A stretch of DNA of 64,000 nt from Spirometra erinaceieuropaei (lineage: Eukaryota; Platyhelminthes; Cestoda; Diphyllobothriidea; Diphyllobothriidae): assembly GCA_902702965.1 (NCBI GenBank), contig CACRXP010000643.1, positions 65,767-129,766 on the forward strand, written 5' to 3'. This document shows positions 20,708 to 33,662 of the stretch, piece by piece. Both the position numbers and the translations under genes were made by a program. How positions within the stretch are numbered: position 1 is the first letter of the stretch; each line of letters opens with the position of its first letter. The notes below the pieces were generated by a model that searched no databases, was not told the DNA's origin, and saw only the letters and a program-made list of their open reading frames with translations.

Positions 20708-23085
20708 ACTTTGCCTTAAATTTCAGGATGTGATTTTCCATTGACTCACAGTATCTTGAAAAAGCTTGCAATTAAGTAGTATCAACCATCTCCAAATAGG
20801 TTGAGTAGAACATATTAGCACAGAAAAGCCGCTTTTAAATATCCTAATTTTCGTTAGAAACAGAAGAGATCCATACATCACCTTTTGCCTTCTCTCAAAA
20901 ATGCGATTTACAAATTTATTCTTCACTGAAGATATATTTTCTGTAGAGAGCTTAGCACTTACGCCTCGTGCGTCAAACCACAACCCACTGGGTCTTCTTC
21001 ATGGAAGTTTTTCTGCCTTTAAAAATTCAGTTTGATTTGTTCGGATACCCTGTCTTCTGGTATCGCGCGCCTAAGCAGACGAGCTGAGATGTGCAGGCGC
21101 GGTTTTTTCCTGAATACCCTAAACGCACTGCGCGGTATCTCTTGAAGTCACACAGGATTTAAAATGCATCCATTAGTTACGGGCTGGAAAAAAGGCCTGA
21201 AACCTTCCCCTGTTCTAGATCTGCGGAAAAAGCTAAATGCACTCACCGTAAATGTTGGCCAAACCAAAGTATGTTTAAAAAATTACTTGCGCCAATATCA
21301 CATCCAACGTGCTAGGGATGTTTTAGAGATGATCTCATACGTGGCGTTTTTTCGAAACGATTTCCTAGTGGCGTTTCAATTCTGAACTCGCAGATCTGTG
21401 TTTAGCGGCACTGACGTTCACGGAGGAATTACAGCAAGGTACCCTGCACAAGCGAGATCTAGCTTGCTATCTGAGTACGCAAACGAGATGCCTAGGAAAC
21501 ATTTCAAACTGAGCAAACCGAGGTCAGCGTTAGAAAACTACTGGACATACTCCGGAAGAGTTCTTTTTCTGTAGTATATATTTTCAAAAAGTGGACTGAC
21601 CCAGTGGCCTTGTTACGTATGACGGTTACCGGAGAGCTGTCAGTGGAAGAACCTCGAACGCAGTGCCATACGTAAAAAGGGGTCACCGATACGAACTCCT
21701 GAACGCTCAGACTTCTTAGACTAATGCTAAATCAGAGATTATGAGCCACACTGCGTTGGCGGGCGACATAATAAAAGACCTTTTGCCTTATGGGCGAAAA
21801 TGTCTATGACCTATGGAACTGTCGCATACACAGTGATTGTAGTTAGTTGGAGTAAACAAGGCAAACGTTTCCGAATCGCCTGCTGGAATATCTTTAATGA
21901 CGCGATGCGTAGGTCTGAACTCTTAGAAGCCTGCTGAAACTAGACACACGTGACAAGGACGCTACAAGGTCCATCGATCAGGGCACTGCGCGGGGAGAAC
22001 GGCTCGCACCCGAGGCCCGCGTCTCGAATACAAAACCTTTCCATCGACATACTGACCGTCATCCAGCCTTCCAAGCCCTGCGTCACCGCCTAAACTAGAC
22101 GTAATTGATGAAAAGAACTAAAAGTGGCCAACCCGCCACGTCCACTAATAGCCAACAAGAAGCCATCCGCTGTGGCGATGAAGAACAGGAGAATCCATTT
22201 GTCTGTTCAAACCGGATCTCCCATTCGGCTCACATGCACTCATCAAACCCAGAGAGAAAGCATTTATCTGTGGCATCGATGCGGCCAGGAAGTGACGGGC
22301 AAATTACAGGCTTATGGTTAGAGTGTCCTGCAGCCAACAATACGTATCCACTGACAGTTGTGTTACCCGTTGTTCCACAGTGAGTCGTAGAGCTAACAAT
22401 CTGAAACGTCAGACGAAAAATATACGTGATCGGCAATCCCCTGGGTTCTCCTTGCTTTGTTCTGCGACTTTTTGTTTTGACCACTTACTAAATTCATTGT
22501 ACTATGCACATTTTTCGGAATGCTCCAGCTGAACAGAAAGTGAAAACATGAAGGAAAGAGACACATTAAATCATACACGGACAGATCACTTAGAACTAAA
22601 CATAGCTCACTGTCTCAATAATATCTATTTCGTTTTTTGAACAGCACATGCAGACATTAACAGCACCGTGGCTCGAATGAGTTCTTTAATATCCTAGAGG
22701 ACTTTTGGTCAGAGGTCTCAAGCAACCGGATAATTTGCACAGACAAAACACAGACACAGATGCTTCAACTTGGTTTGCGAGAACTCATCAAGTGGGGTGA
22801 AATCATTTAGAGGAGAAATATGGCCAAATTTTTCACGCCCGTTAGTCAAAAGCAGCTGCAGGTTGTGGAGCCTGGCTTTTATATTTCGTTTCCTGGTACA
22901 CACTCAACCAATTGCAATTTATGAGTTATGACGTACATTGACTACAAGTCCAAAGATGTTTCAGTATGTTCTCGAAGTTTGAAGATGAGCCTCCGTTTTC
23001 CCGAAACCGATGCGCTTTCTATTCGTTTTAAACCAAAATCTGGCTAGATCGCAATTGGTAGCCACGAATGGGGGAAGCGGACGGT
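20708..23085. other. no recognisable feature
   Basis: About 2.4 kb with only short frames (60-92 codons) and no recognisable domain, RNA or repeat. 21.95-22.10 kb is GC-richer. Confidence 0.4.
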
Positions 23086-23345
23086 GACCTTAACCCTAAT
23101 CCTAACCTTAACCCTAACCCTAAGCCTAACCCCAACCTTAAACGTTAACTTTAACGGCAACTCTAACCCTAACCAAAATCGTAAACGTAACCGTAGCCCT
23201 TAGATATGGCGGTAACAGAAAAACCTAACCTTAATACTGAAAAATAATCGTACGCTCAAACCCTAACAGTAACCTGAAAATCAAGGCCTAAAGGCATAAC
23301 CCTAACCCGAAAATCGGACGCCATTAACCGGTACCCTAATCCTAA
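23086..23345 (+). repeat. degenerate CCCTAA (telomere-like) tract
   Basis: Many CCCTAA, CCTTAA and CCTAAC words (for example CTTAACCCTAACCCTAAGCC) are interspersed with variants, thinning towards the right. TTAGGG is the telomeric repeat of many animals including flatworms. The degeneracy and internal position indicate an interstitial satellite-like tract, not a telomere. Confidence 0.8.
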
Positions 23346-23465
23346 CCTCAGACGTAAAACGGAAGCCAAATGGGTCAGATGTGATTATGGAACCCCGCAA
23401 AATAGCCTCAGTAAACAAACCCCCCAGCCACCTGTAATTCGGGGCCTGGCTACCAACTGCGATCT
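23346..23465 (+). repeat. family D fragment next to CCCTAA tract
   Basis: Matches the block at 51.16, 52.24 and 53.04 kb: GGTCAGATGTGATTATG, then AAACAAACCCC and CCACCTGTAATTCGGG. The repeated partnership of this block with CCCTAA tracts suggests they move together. Confidence 0.6.
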
Positions 23466-24435
23466 AGCCCGAAAGCCTGTTTCATTTCGGATGGCGGCAT
23501 TTAAATCTTTTTCTAAAATAACGTTGACGCCTGGTATTTTTAAAGCAATGTTTTTCCCTCGTTTTCTGTATTTTGAGGAGACAGCCAAAAGACGTTTTTC
23601 TTCTCTACCACTTTGTAAACTGCCAAAATATGGTGCAAACCTTTTGCAATGGTGTCCCATACGCGATAGCATTAACCGTCCGCGCACCGCTAGTCGGATG
23701 AAAGTTTAAACGTTTCCCGTTTTTTCCATGTCTACTGCAGATATCAGAAAATTCTGACTGTGCGACAGACTATGCTGCGAATTAATATTAAAATTAATAA
23801 CACGGGCAACTTATGGCGCAAAGGACCGAAAATGGTAACCCGAACGGTTGTGTTATCATTGGCCACATAACTTGCGCGTGTCTTCATAAGTGGCTTAATT
23901 AAAGTAGACAGCTAATTAAGTTTAGGTTCCTTTTAAATTAAGTGTCAGTAAAGTGCCGGCTAATGAACTCTTTGCTACGGCTGGTTTTTGCGTGGACAAA
24001 TATATTAGGCGACCTGAAATGCGCAACAATTGTCAGTTTTATTTTAGGATCGAACAGGATTATTCAAAACCTGCTAAAAGGTTTAATATTTATTAAACAA
24101 CTTATATCACAGCAACCGATCCAAATATATAAATCAAATAACATAGTGGAAAACAAAAACGCAAAAGAAGTACTGAAAGTAGTATTGTGTTGGCTGAAAA
24201 TGACGGTATTCTAAAAAGTGGAACTTGCCGATGCTAACAAAAACATATGTAAATTTGATAAAACTGCATAATTTATATTAATGCAAACGACCAAGTAAAT
24301 GAAACTGCGCAGACAAAAGCAAGTTAAAAACTTCCCTTAGCTTAACATCGGGACAGGTGCCCTTTTAGGATTAATGCAATATGTAGTATGACACCCCGTC
24401 AGCTGCTTGCTGCATAGGGGAGCTTTTCGAAATTG
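23466..24435. other. no recognisable feature
   Basis: A 100-codon minus frame (23385-23687) overlaps the family D fragment and has no recognisable domain. AT-rich beyond that. Confidence 0.4.
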
Positions 24436-25393
24436 TACTGCACATTCTGCATCATTTGACATGCAAATTTTGGAACGCGTTTTTTAATAAACAGGGCTTA
24501 CGTTAGTGACTTTGTAATATTTACTATCATGCCGCCCAATCCCACGACATTTCATTCACGCCTGAATGCCCTTCTTTCCGGCCGTTTGCAAAAGTCACAC
24601 TTTTTAAAAAGGACCACTTACGTTATAAGAATTCTTAAATCGATTTCGTTGTCCTCAAAATTCCCAGCATCAATTATAGATAGCGCGTTAAAAATATCTT
24701 TCTTTTTCATGTTTGGGTAGTAGCATATGTCTTCTTCAAGTTCCATAGTCAAAGGAAACGTGTACTTAGGCTCTTAAAAATAGCTCCTAAATTCCTGAAT
24801 GATTTTTGACCCAAACTTTAATCACACCTGTTCTTTGGGTCTTCAGAAGGCAAGCCGCATGCATTTCTTGTGAGGAAAACTATGTATTCTTTCATGTAAT
24901 TAAAAAGGTGCTATTTATCGCTAGTAAAATATTGCAACAGATAAAGGCCATATTGCATGTTTTACGGGAATCATAAATAAACAAAAAGCCGCCATGTTAT
25001 TGGAAGCTGCGTTTTACGGCCATGAATATTCTTAATAGAAAACATTTTTAAAAGCAAAAGCTATTTTTTCAAACAATAAGCAGATGTATTTCCCTACCGA
25101 AACAGGATAAAAAGAAATACTTTCATACATTTTATCTAAGAAATATATTTGAATTCAAAAGAAAATCAAAAATCGGGGGTAAAATCATTTCTTAAGAAAT
25201 AATCCTTTTTAGCAAGGCTGATTTTTTAGGCAGCCTGTAAACTCCATCCAGAAGACACCACTCTGGCGTGATTGAAATACCTTTAAGTCATGAGGCATAA
25301 AAATCAATATCCTAGTCTCATTCGAGTAATTCTTTCAAATCGTAAATGCACTTCAGGATGTTGATTATTGTTTACTGAGATATGTCACCTATT
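24436..25393 (+). mobile_element. FB fold-back element, copy 4
   Basis: The left arm starts near 24440 (GCATCATTTGACATGCAAAT) and runs to about 24770, passing ATGTCTTCTTCAAGTTCC. The right arm runs from about 25060 to the terminus TTTACTGAGATATGTCACCT (25371-25390). Order and spacing match the 59.55 kb copy. The arms have drifted far from perfect symmetry. Confidence 0.65.
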
Positions 25394-26599
25394 GAACGTG
25401 GATAGATTTCGAACTTTTGTTCCTCTGTAGATGACGGCTTCGAGGCATTTTAAAGGTTGGCATGGAAATAATCCCATATGATGACGGAAGCCTGTGATAA
25501 ATATTTTCTAGACGGAAAGAGAACCCCTCGTTACTAAAATATTTTCGAAGAATAGTCTTGCCGCGTTATCTTTAAAATGACCTACACATTTATTGATTTT
25601 TCAAAATAGCGTTTGTGGATAAATTGTGTAACTTTATCCCTTTTGCTCCCACCGGGAAACATTAGCAGTGTTTCTGCCTCGAACAAAAAAATCAGTTAAC
25701 GTTTAACTTTTGACGAGTTACGGTGTTTTTACGTAATGTTGTGTTCAATCGCGGGAGAAAAAATATGCTAAAGGATGATTAGATGGTTAAAGGAATATAT
25801 CTGATACGACCAATACGGTACCTGTGTGTTGGTTAAGTTGCATATTAGTTGAAAACACTCGCATCCATTCAGCGATATCCTCAGTAGCTTCAACTACAAT
25901 TTCATTAGATAAATTCCGTGGTTATATGGAGAATATTTGCTTAGGCCCCAAGATCAAAGTCGCTTTACAGTGAAAATTGCATCTTGACGCCATATAACAT
26001 GTTTTAGGCCATTAAACTGCTCTCATTTGAAAGTCAGAATTAATATAGAAAAGAAGTAGCGCTGGCTTTAACATAAATAATACGAGCGTTCACGCCTTGC
26101 CTTGTCTGATTTAAGATGACAAAAAATCAAGTTTCAAGTTCATAATGGCCATTTGGACAATGTATTTTGCAAAAATGTGTGCATGTAGGGAAATAACGAT
26201 ATAGGAAAGTGTCTTAATATAAGTAGGAACCGGTTATCACCTAAGGATGCATGCTTTTTTCATACAGTAACCACAAAAAATAATTTGCGTGGAAAAGAAC
26301 TTTTTAGCTGAGTTTCGGTCACCATATATCATCCGTATTGTTCCCAGCTGATAATATGAATGCGAGAATCACAGAGTTAAAACGTGCTCGTATGCTGGAC
26401 TGGAGCAAATCTTCCAAGTTAAGTTTCTCATTGTTTCTTCGAATTTAAATTTCGTGTAGTGGCCAGAAAATACTGCAGTGAATTCCTGCCGACTAAGGCA
26501 AGACGGGGTTCCATGCAAATCTGTTAGGAACAACGCAAGGAATGACTGCAGCATGGGAATTCTGAAACTCACATGGTTTTTCCTGGAAACCATTTTGTT
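25394..26599. other. no recognisable feature
   Basis: AT-rich with only short frames. No repeat or RNA gene that I can support. Confidence 0.45.
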
Positions 26600-27573
26600 T
26601 CATAAATACGGTCATGAAATACTCACCGAAATTCTGAAATGCATTTGTAATTAGGGAGGATTATTTTTGTGGGGCCATAAGATTGATCATCATGCAGCAT
26701 AACCCCAAGATGCTTTAGTCACGGCAAGACTCCGGCATTTGAATGCACCTCATTCGGTCGCCTGCAAAACGCGCACTCAGTAAGAACTGGCTATATAAGT
26801 AGCATGATGTTTTCCACTGATTTTCGGTATCCATACAAAGTCAGAAAATTTTGTAGAAGACATGTTCAGAAGTATGTTTTTACTCATTTAGCGGAACATG
26901 AAATCCTTTTTAAATGTTATACTCGAAGAACGTGCATCATTCTGCTCTAAGACGTTCACAATTATGAGACATCTTAAGATTGTAGGATGTCCACGCAAAT
27001 AAGATCGTACATGTCCGTTTATTATGGCTGCCTGTGGCGTATACACCACAGTGCACATCCACCGCAAAACCCTATGAGTCCTATACGATACCTCCCAAAT
27101 GGTATGGAATTACTATGCTTTCCTTGCAAGAAAAGTATGCAGCTCACAGACTGTAAACCCTGAAGACTAATGTAAAAGTAGCTAAACCTCAAAAATATTC
27201 GGGAAATGAACCATTTTTAAAAAACTAAGTGCATCCTCTCCTGGAGTATATAACATTTAGCTAAACATGGGATAAGAGAGTGGTTATTTATGACCGCTTC
27301 TTGCGTAATATATACTTGAATTTATAAAAGGGTCGAAAATAAAAGGATAAGTTTTGTTCTATATAAGTAAGCATTTTTTTACCGCGTGCAGATTTTGCAG
27401 GCTGCCGAATAGAAGTGCATTCAAAAACCGGAAACCTGAATTGACTAAAGAGACCTTGGGATTATGTTACAGAATAATTATTTATTCAAAACATTTTAAG
27501 CAATTCTTCCTAATCGGAAACGCATTTTAAAATCTCGGCTAACATTTTGTGAAATCGGTTACTGACTGCATAT
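26600..27573 (+). mobile_element. FB fold-back element, copy 5
   Basis: The left arm (26600-26935) begins GGTCATGAAATACTCACCG. The spacer retains ATCCACCGCAAAACCCTATG. The right arm (27151-27573) ends GTGAAATCGGTTACTGACTG. It is the same length as the intact copy within about 30 bases but diverged throughout. Confidence 0.7.
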
Positions 27574-27837
27574 GACACTTAACCAGCCAAAGAGAACGTG
27601 CTTTAGTGTGTTTCTCGGCTGTGTGATTTTTTGTTGCTATCAAACGTCATAAAAAACATTTTTTTCATTCCGTAGATTATGTCAAATTCATTTTTTCGTG
27701 GAAACCTAAGTTTTACCCGCTTTAACTTCGGTCTCAATGTGCAGTCAAATGTGCATTAAAGACCCGGTAGAAATACGGCGGAATATTTATCATTTGACAG
27801 AGAAGGACAGAATGTAATCGCCAAAATAAGGATTTTA

Positions 27838-27892
27838 TCCGTTTGACGTTTCGGATTCCGTAATGAACCCATAGTTAGAGGCAGCACTTGAA
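27838..27892 (-). ncRNA. decayed hammerhead-type motif of a PLE repeat
   Basis: The minus strand keeps stem II (GGGTTC/GAATCC, loop ATTACG) and GAAACGTC, but the CTGATGA core reads CTAACTA and the stem I partners no longer match. It is an isolated relic of a PLE terminal repeat and should be inactive. Confidence 0.6.
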
Positions 27893-28261
27893 GTCGCATC
27901 TGATGATCAATCCGAATGAAAAACTGAAATTTAGAGAAATTAAATCCTCACTTTCAACGATTACCTCTCCTTCTTATTAACTGTTGCTCGAAAAATCACA
28001 TTTTGCGTACATCGGCAATCGGTCGACGCCTTCCATTCGAAGGAAATTTGATCAGTACAACCGAACTTTCATTAAATTCTGTTCTAGAACCAATTTCTAT
28101 CTTAAGTATTAAGTGAAGAGGCAAGTGCGTTATGCTTGCATAGTCCTGACAGCCTTTCTTAGGAAAACAAGGTTCAGACTAAAGGCGTGTAGATGTGCGA
28201 TGACCTGAAATTTTGCAACGTGACTTCGGTTGGAAAAGATGACCTAAGTAGTGTTAAAAGA

Positions 28262-28802
28262 CAAACAATCGTGCGGCATAATCATGGACCACATCCACCG
28301 CAAACTTTTAAAGCTCTATTTGGCGTTTTCTTAAGAGCATTTATAAGTGTGATTTTGCTTGCTGGGGAGATGTACAGCTTGTGGGTTCAGAAACCCTGAA
28401 TACAAGTGTACCGGCAGGTCAGGTTCAAAATTATTCAAGGATTGAGGTTCATGACGCCGAAAGATCCCTTTTTAAGAGTTAAATTTAAAGGAGACGTAAT
28501 TTTGTACTAATTAATACAAGGACTATTTTTGCGCAGGTTTTCCATAAAATTTCTGAATTTGTAAGAACATCAAAATTCAGTAGGAAAAATTCATGTTACT
28601 TAAGTAGTAATATTTTACGAAGTAGTTTGGAGAGCAGCCGAGAAGGAGGTTTTCCAAAAGTCGTCATCCTGACATGACTCAAACATTTTAAGATTATGTT
28701 GCCTGAAGTTAGGCTTATGGCCTAAATTAAACAGCCATTTGGAATGGAAGACACATTTCTGGATTTTAGCTTATATTTCATGAAGCAACAGGTCTACTGT
28801 AT
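28262..28802 (+). mobile_element. FB fold-back element, copy 6 (spacer and right half)
   Basis: Begins in the spacer (CACATCCACCGCAAACTTTT, then CTTGTGGGTTCAGAAACCC) and runs through the right arm to TCATGAAGCAACAGGTCTAC and TGTA at 28802. The left arm is not recognisable upstream, where a PLE repeat relic lies instead. Confidence 0.65.
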
Positions 28803-29735
28803 GAAGGAATGCCTTTCTCTTTAAAAGATAAAGTAAACTGCATAGTGTTTAGGAGTACTTAAAACTGTATGCTCAAGGTCTCGCATCTAAAAAACCCTTG
28901 AATGTATAGGGAACGCAAACAACACGATAGTAATACCCTGAACTTTATATAATGCCACAACCGCATCGCTTCCTGAGAGCAATCTTCTCCTCAACTAGCT
29001 AATCGTAAAAAGGTTTGCTAAGATTTCCATCTCATATGAGGTTATTTCTGCTATTTATATCAATCTACTTTGTAGTCGTTTTTACGCGCAACAAAACCCT
29101 ATGCCTCTCAACTCTTCGAAAATCTTCCTAGCTTTATTCAATTGCGCGGTATATAAGGTGCCGTCAAAATCTTTTAATTTTGTTTGCAATTGTGGAGGCA
29201 AAATAAATTTCGTTCCCACAAACTTTGACGCCGGGACGTTTAAACTCGTATTGCCTGAGGAAACTGGAAAGGACTTTTTAAAAATATGCCACAATTTAGG
29301 TAGCAATACGAAGACCGTCTACCACTTACATCAAGGTTCGATAAATAGAGCTCAAATGTTGTACGTTTTCAACGATATTCCTACTTTGCGTAGCATTTAA
29401 AAAGTCGAAATAAATAAAAAATCTCTGATCATTAAAATGTCTGATTGGCTGTCCGAGGACTTTGATGACTTGTTCTAAGCAGAAAGCATCTTTTCCAGGC
29501 TTTCTGGCCCGAAGTATTGATCCACTTCTCCAGGCCACTGTCTGCACCTGAAGACAAACCTCAGCCTTGATTTGGCGAGCAGAAATTTTATTGTACCAAT
29601 TACCATCCAAACAGACAAGACCGACTTCGAACCCGCACTCTGAGAGAATGTACTAAGTTTTACTCCAGCGTCGCTCCTTGGTTGGGCAGTTTATGCCCCC
29701 AGACGGTTCGCCTTCAGTCGTCTTTCGCGCAAGTG
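28803..29735. other. no recognisable feature
   Basis: Overlapping opposite-strand frames near 29.1-29.6 kb (74-99 codons) without recognisable domains. Confidence 0.4.
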
Positions 29736-29739
29736 ATAT

Positions 29740-29960
29740 GAAAACCGCCTACAACGGTACAGCCGCCCTCACCGTGTGCCTTAAAGCAGAGTGGGTTCAG
29801 GGACAGGAACTTGCGTCGCACCTGTTGCACTCCTCCATTTCTCATCCTTCTGGGCCTGGTGTCAAAACAGAGTCAAGAAGACCGGAGGCAGAATCAGGGG
29901 CGGGTGGCTGTCGGGACGGGAGCCGGCGCCTATGGGTGTCAACACACCCTCACTCACGAT
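29740..29960 (+). repeat. dispersed repeat family C, diverged copy
   Basis: Contains GGTGTCAAAACAGAGTCAAG, AGACCGGAGGCAG and GGTGGCTGTCGGGACGGG in family C order. The 145-codon frame at 29678-30115 passes through it and is probably accidental. Confidence 0.6.
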
Positions 29961-32010
29961 TAGCAGTTGTTGTGAGTGCTCAGTCCAGTAGCGCGTGCCA
30001 GACCCTAATTTGTTCCCACGTGGCTCTCTTTGATGGAAACCACCTACGGACGGCCTCCCAACACCGAATTCCCATGGGGAAGACGTGTTGTCCTACCATG
30101 CAAGGAGGGCATTAGAGCGGAATTCCAATTCTTATTTTCCTTATCCACAGTAAGTATTGGCAGATACTGTTTTCTAGGGCTAGGGATGACCGCAAAACGG
30201 TGAATGATCTGGGAGCGGTGGAGGATCTAGTCACCTGGCATGCTATACGACATGCCAGTGACGTGACAAAAGCCACCATCAAAAGTTCTATGTCCCAATA
30301 CACTGGAATAAAAACTCCGTGCTCTGTCGGGAAATCTAAGAAGGCCTCGTCGGGCGGTGGAACACCGAACACCACTTACCAGATTCAGTACAAGTCCCCT
30401 AAAGCAAAGTATGTCGGATGAACTAGCTAACAGTCGGAGACGGCATACATTTGCGCTTTGCTAAATTTGGAATCGACATCACATGTATCTGAGCGTTAAC
30501 GGAAAATGCAGTCAGACTGACGTTTATGACCTTGTTCACGAGCATGGAATTTATAGACCATTACTACATTATCCTCTCCAAATGTCCGGCGCCACGCCTG
30601 TATCCCTGTAACGCCTATAGTTTGATCCCACGCAAATGAAAAATGAGCATTGGTATCGGCAATAAAATGGGAGTCAATGTGGGAGGACCACCAGGCCAAA
30701 CATGAAAGACGAGATTATGAACCAATCACGTGCCTCGAAAACCTCTCTGACACGCAGGTAAGAGGATTGGGGAGTGTTAAGGGCCTAAAACGCTTAAAGG
30801 ATGAACAAAAGAGTTCGCATCACGTGGAAGCGTGTGTGTCCAACTGCGCTAAAAAACAGTTATTTCTTCCTCAGTTTTTAGAAACTTTTATTCTCGTCCT
30901 CTTTTAAAATTTGCGCTGGTAATATTTTTCTTTAACGGATTCTTCTGAAACAGTAGTTGTTTTATTTGAATTCTGAAACAAGCAGCTCCTGAATGCATTT
31001 ATACTACGGATACTGCAGGAGCGTTTTTTTAAAAATGGTCTCAGGGCAGTTGTTTAGACCGGAACTCGATTAAACCCCTCTGAATAATTTAGAATGAAGG
31101 TAGAAGCGCAAAGAAGCGCGGATCAAACAAGCTCACGCGCTGATCCAGATGAAGAAAATAAATTCTTTGTGCCTCAGATTCATAAAAGAGGCAAATTTTG
31201 AAATTGTCTTTTTGTTTCTGAGGTAAATGATGCGCGAACATGGGATGAATTTTTCGTATCAAGGCTTTTTGCGCTCGGTTCGACAAATGCTAGGGGCATC
31301 CACAAGACGTCGAGGGGCAGTCAGCGAAGTGCAAATACTTAGTGGTTCGCCATATTAGCAGTACAGATGATAGCTAAAAGCCCGAACACGCGTGTTTTGA
31401 CGATTTGGTGTCGATGCATGACGCGAGTGCGAGGGGTCCGACCCAATAGCGTGTCCCGCGAAGACGCTTACCGTGTGCTTGCTGACATATAAATCCCAGC
31501 TTCTATGCTGTTTTGTTTAATTTCTGGAGAAATCAAACGTGGGAGAAACCTCCCGGAACAAAGCCTGTTTCTAATCTTTCTGTGCAGATCAGAAGAAAAG
31601 ATTTTTGTATTGGATGGGAAATCATCTACTCATAAACTGACCTTCTCGAAAATGCATGTAATGGAGTTATCAACGAGTGGGTGACAGGAATGAGGAATTT
31701 TTTCATTCAGGCTATATCACCACGAGATGGGTGCTGGAGGCGTTCTCTTTTATGCTCCTCTATGGGCACCGATTCCTCTGAGGTACAAACTCGGCATACA
31801 GGCGAAACTGGTTGATGTAGCTCACCTCATAATCTGAGAGTGGGAATCCGAGGACAATTATAGGGCGTTCCCGAAGAATCTGCGAAAACCGAACTCCTGG
31901 GACGGTACCGTGTCAAACGTTGCCAAAAGTCTTATTGCCGACATAATGCCTTAAAGTGGTTGTTGTTGTAAAACATTTGTATGTGCCTGACCAATGCAAG
32001 TTCTTGCTTC
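29961..32010. other. no recognisable feature
   Basis: Frames of 65-87 codons on both strands, no recognisable domains. 31.3-31.5 kb is GC-richer but shows no RNA-gene hallmarks that I recognise. Confidence 0.4.
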
Positions 32011-32389
32011 TACAGTGCGTGACCTATCTCATGAATTATACTCCTCCCTTAAGTGTAAAATATAAAGAAGACGTGATTTTCTATTGATTGACTAAAAGAA
32101 AGCATATTTTTGCTTATGGTTTCTACAAGATATATTTAAAATTTGCAAGACCATCGAAAATCAATGGGAAAAATGCATGCTACTTAAGTAGTCATTTTTT
32201 ACCGAACACGCTTTCTACAGGAGATTGAAAAGAAGTGCATTTCAAAGCCAACATCTTGCCAAGTCCAAAATGCTATAAGAGTATGCCTTAAGATAATCAG
32301 TATCACAACCGCGACCAAGTAATCCTTCCTAATCGAAAACGCATTTCAGAATTCCAGCCAACATTTCATGAGATAGGTCACGCACTGTA
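32011..32389 (+). mobile_element. FB element with internal deletion and perfect 25-base ends
   Basis: Left end 32011-32035 and right end 32365-32389 are exact reverse complements (TACAGTGCGTGACCTATCTC... on the left). After the left end the sequence jumps to the start of the right arm (GAATTATACTCC at 32034), so the left arm and spacer are deleted. The flanking TA and CAGT start match the intact copy at 59.55 kb. The result is a compact MITE-like derivative of 379 bases. Confidence 0.8.
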
Positions 32390-32445
32390 TATGCAACGCA
32401 ACGAAACATATAAATAACAAGGTTCTGCTGATGTTCAATCAGAAA

Positions 32446-33662
32446 CGCATATTTTTTCACCCACATACTTGTTGTACAAGTTGAGAGTCATGGGCGTCGG
32501 CGGCAAACTTCTCAAATGGCTCGAGAATGTCCTCGTCGGCCCTTCCTGAATTGTCCGCATAGAACAACAGGAATCAAGGCGCACATTTATAGAGAGTGGA
32601 ATCCCACAATGCTCAGTTCTCGGACCAACCTTCTTTCTCTTCATTAACGATTGTGTAGATGGGTTGGACTGTGATAGTGCCATGTTTGCAGATGATGTAC
32701 AAATCTGGAAAGCCATCCGGAATGCTGCCGATGAGACCAACTTCCAAGACAGTCTTTGTCGATTGGACGAGTGGTCCCGCAGATGACTCTTGTCCTTCAA
32801 TTTGAACAAATGCACCATACTGCGCCTCGGAAATCAGACCCATAGTACGCGGCAGTGCCATCTGAACGGAATGCCACTCCGGTAAGCAAAAACGCAGAAA
32901 GATCTCAGAGTCTGGGTTGCAGACAGCCTAAAGCCCTCTACACAATGTTGTAAGGCGGCTAAGGCCGAAACTTCAGTGCTATACCCCATCAAGCGGGCAT
33001 TCGCAGTTTTTGATGAAGACTGCTTTTCCCAATTCTTCGGCACGTTTGTAAGGCCGCATCCCGAATATGCAATTCAGGCCTGTAGGCCATGGACGCATCA
33101 GGATTACAATCTGCCCGAAAGGGGTACAGAGGCGAGCAATAAAATTAACAGGAGGTCAAAGTGCACTGCCATACGAGATCATTTAACTAACCTTCATCTC
33201 TATTCTCTGACTTATAAGCAGGTGCGCGGAGACTTGATACAAACTTTCCGTATAGTGCGTGGCTTGGACTGCGCCCTTCAGTGCCATGACTTTTTCCAAC
33301 TCGCCACAACAACTAACCTCAGGGGACATCCCTTCAAGCTACGTGTGCCCCAGGGTAGATTGAATGTAAAAAACTGTCTTCTCCAACCGTGTCGTGGAAC
33401 CGTGGAATAACATGTCCGAGACGATTGTCATGTCTCCATCTGTGGGGACATTTACATGTCGGCTTGACAGACATACGCAGCAGCAACAAGCGGACTATGT
33501 GACTTTGTAGCCATGAGACCAGTGACCTATGTGAATCAATGTCTGCATTCACTTAATGCCGTAATTTCTTCACATTTTTGCCATCTAAAAGATTTTTATG
33601 TACAAATAGGGAGTTCAACGGTGTAAGCCTATTTCCCTCAAATACACTGACTGACTGAATGA
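32446..33662 (+). pseudogene. non-LTR retrotransposon (CR1/Jockey-type) reverse transcriptase, 5-prime truncated
   Basis: A single plus frame from about 32464 encodes the palm and thumb of a LINE reverse transcriptase: SGIPQCSVLGPTFFLFIND, then the catalytic FADD (32685-32696), LDEWSR, FNLNKCTILRLG and, downstream, the family C-terminal region (NLHLYSLTYKQVRGDL). In-frame stops lie at 32547 (TGA), 32784 (TGA) and 32883 (TAA). Near 33120-33190 two compensating frameshifts swap frames, and a further shift near 33370 leads to the presumed natural stop TAG at 33508. The 3-prime untranslated region ends in an ACTGACTGACTGA tail (about 33645-33662). The N-terminal endonuclease is absent, as is usual for LINE copies truncated at insertion. 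Confidence 0.88.

Noticed and set aside
23086..23345. A chromosome end (telomere)
   Set aside because: The repeats are highly degenerate and flanked on both sides by ordinary sequence.
29678..30115. 145-codon plus frame as a possible gene
   Set aside because: It crosses a family C repeat, which is non-coding in the other copies, and shows no recognisable domain.
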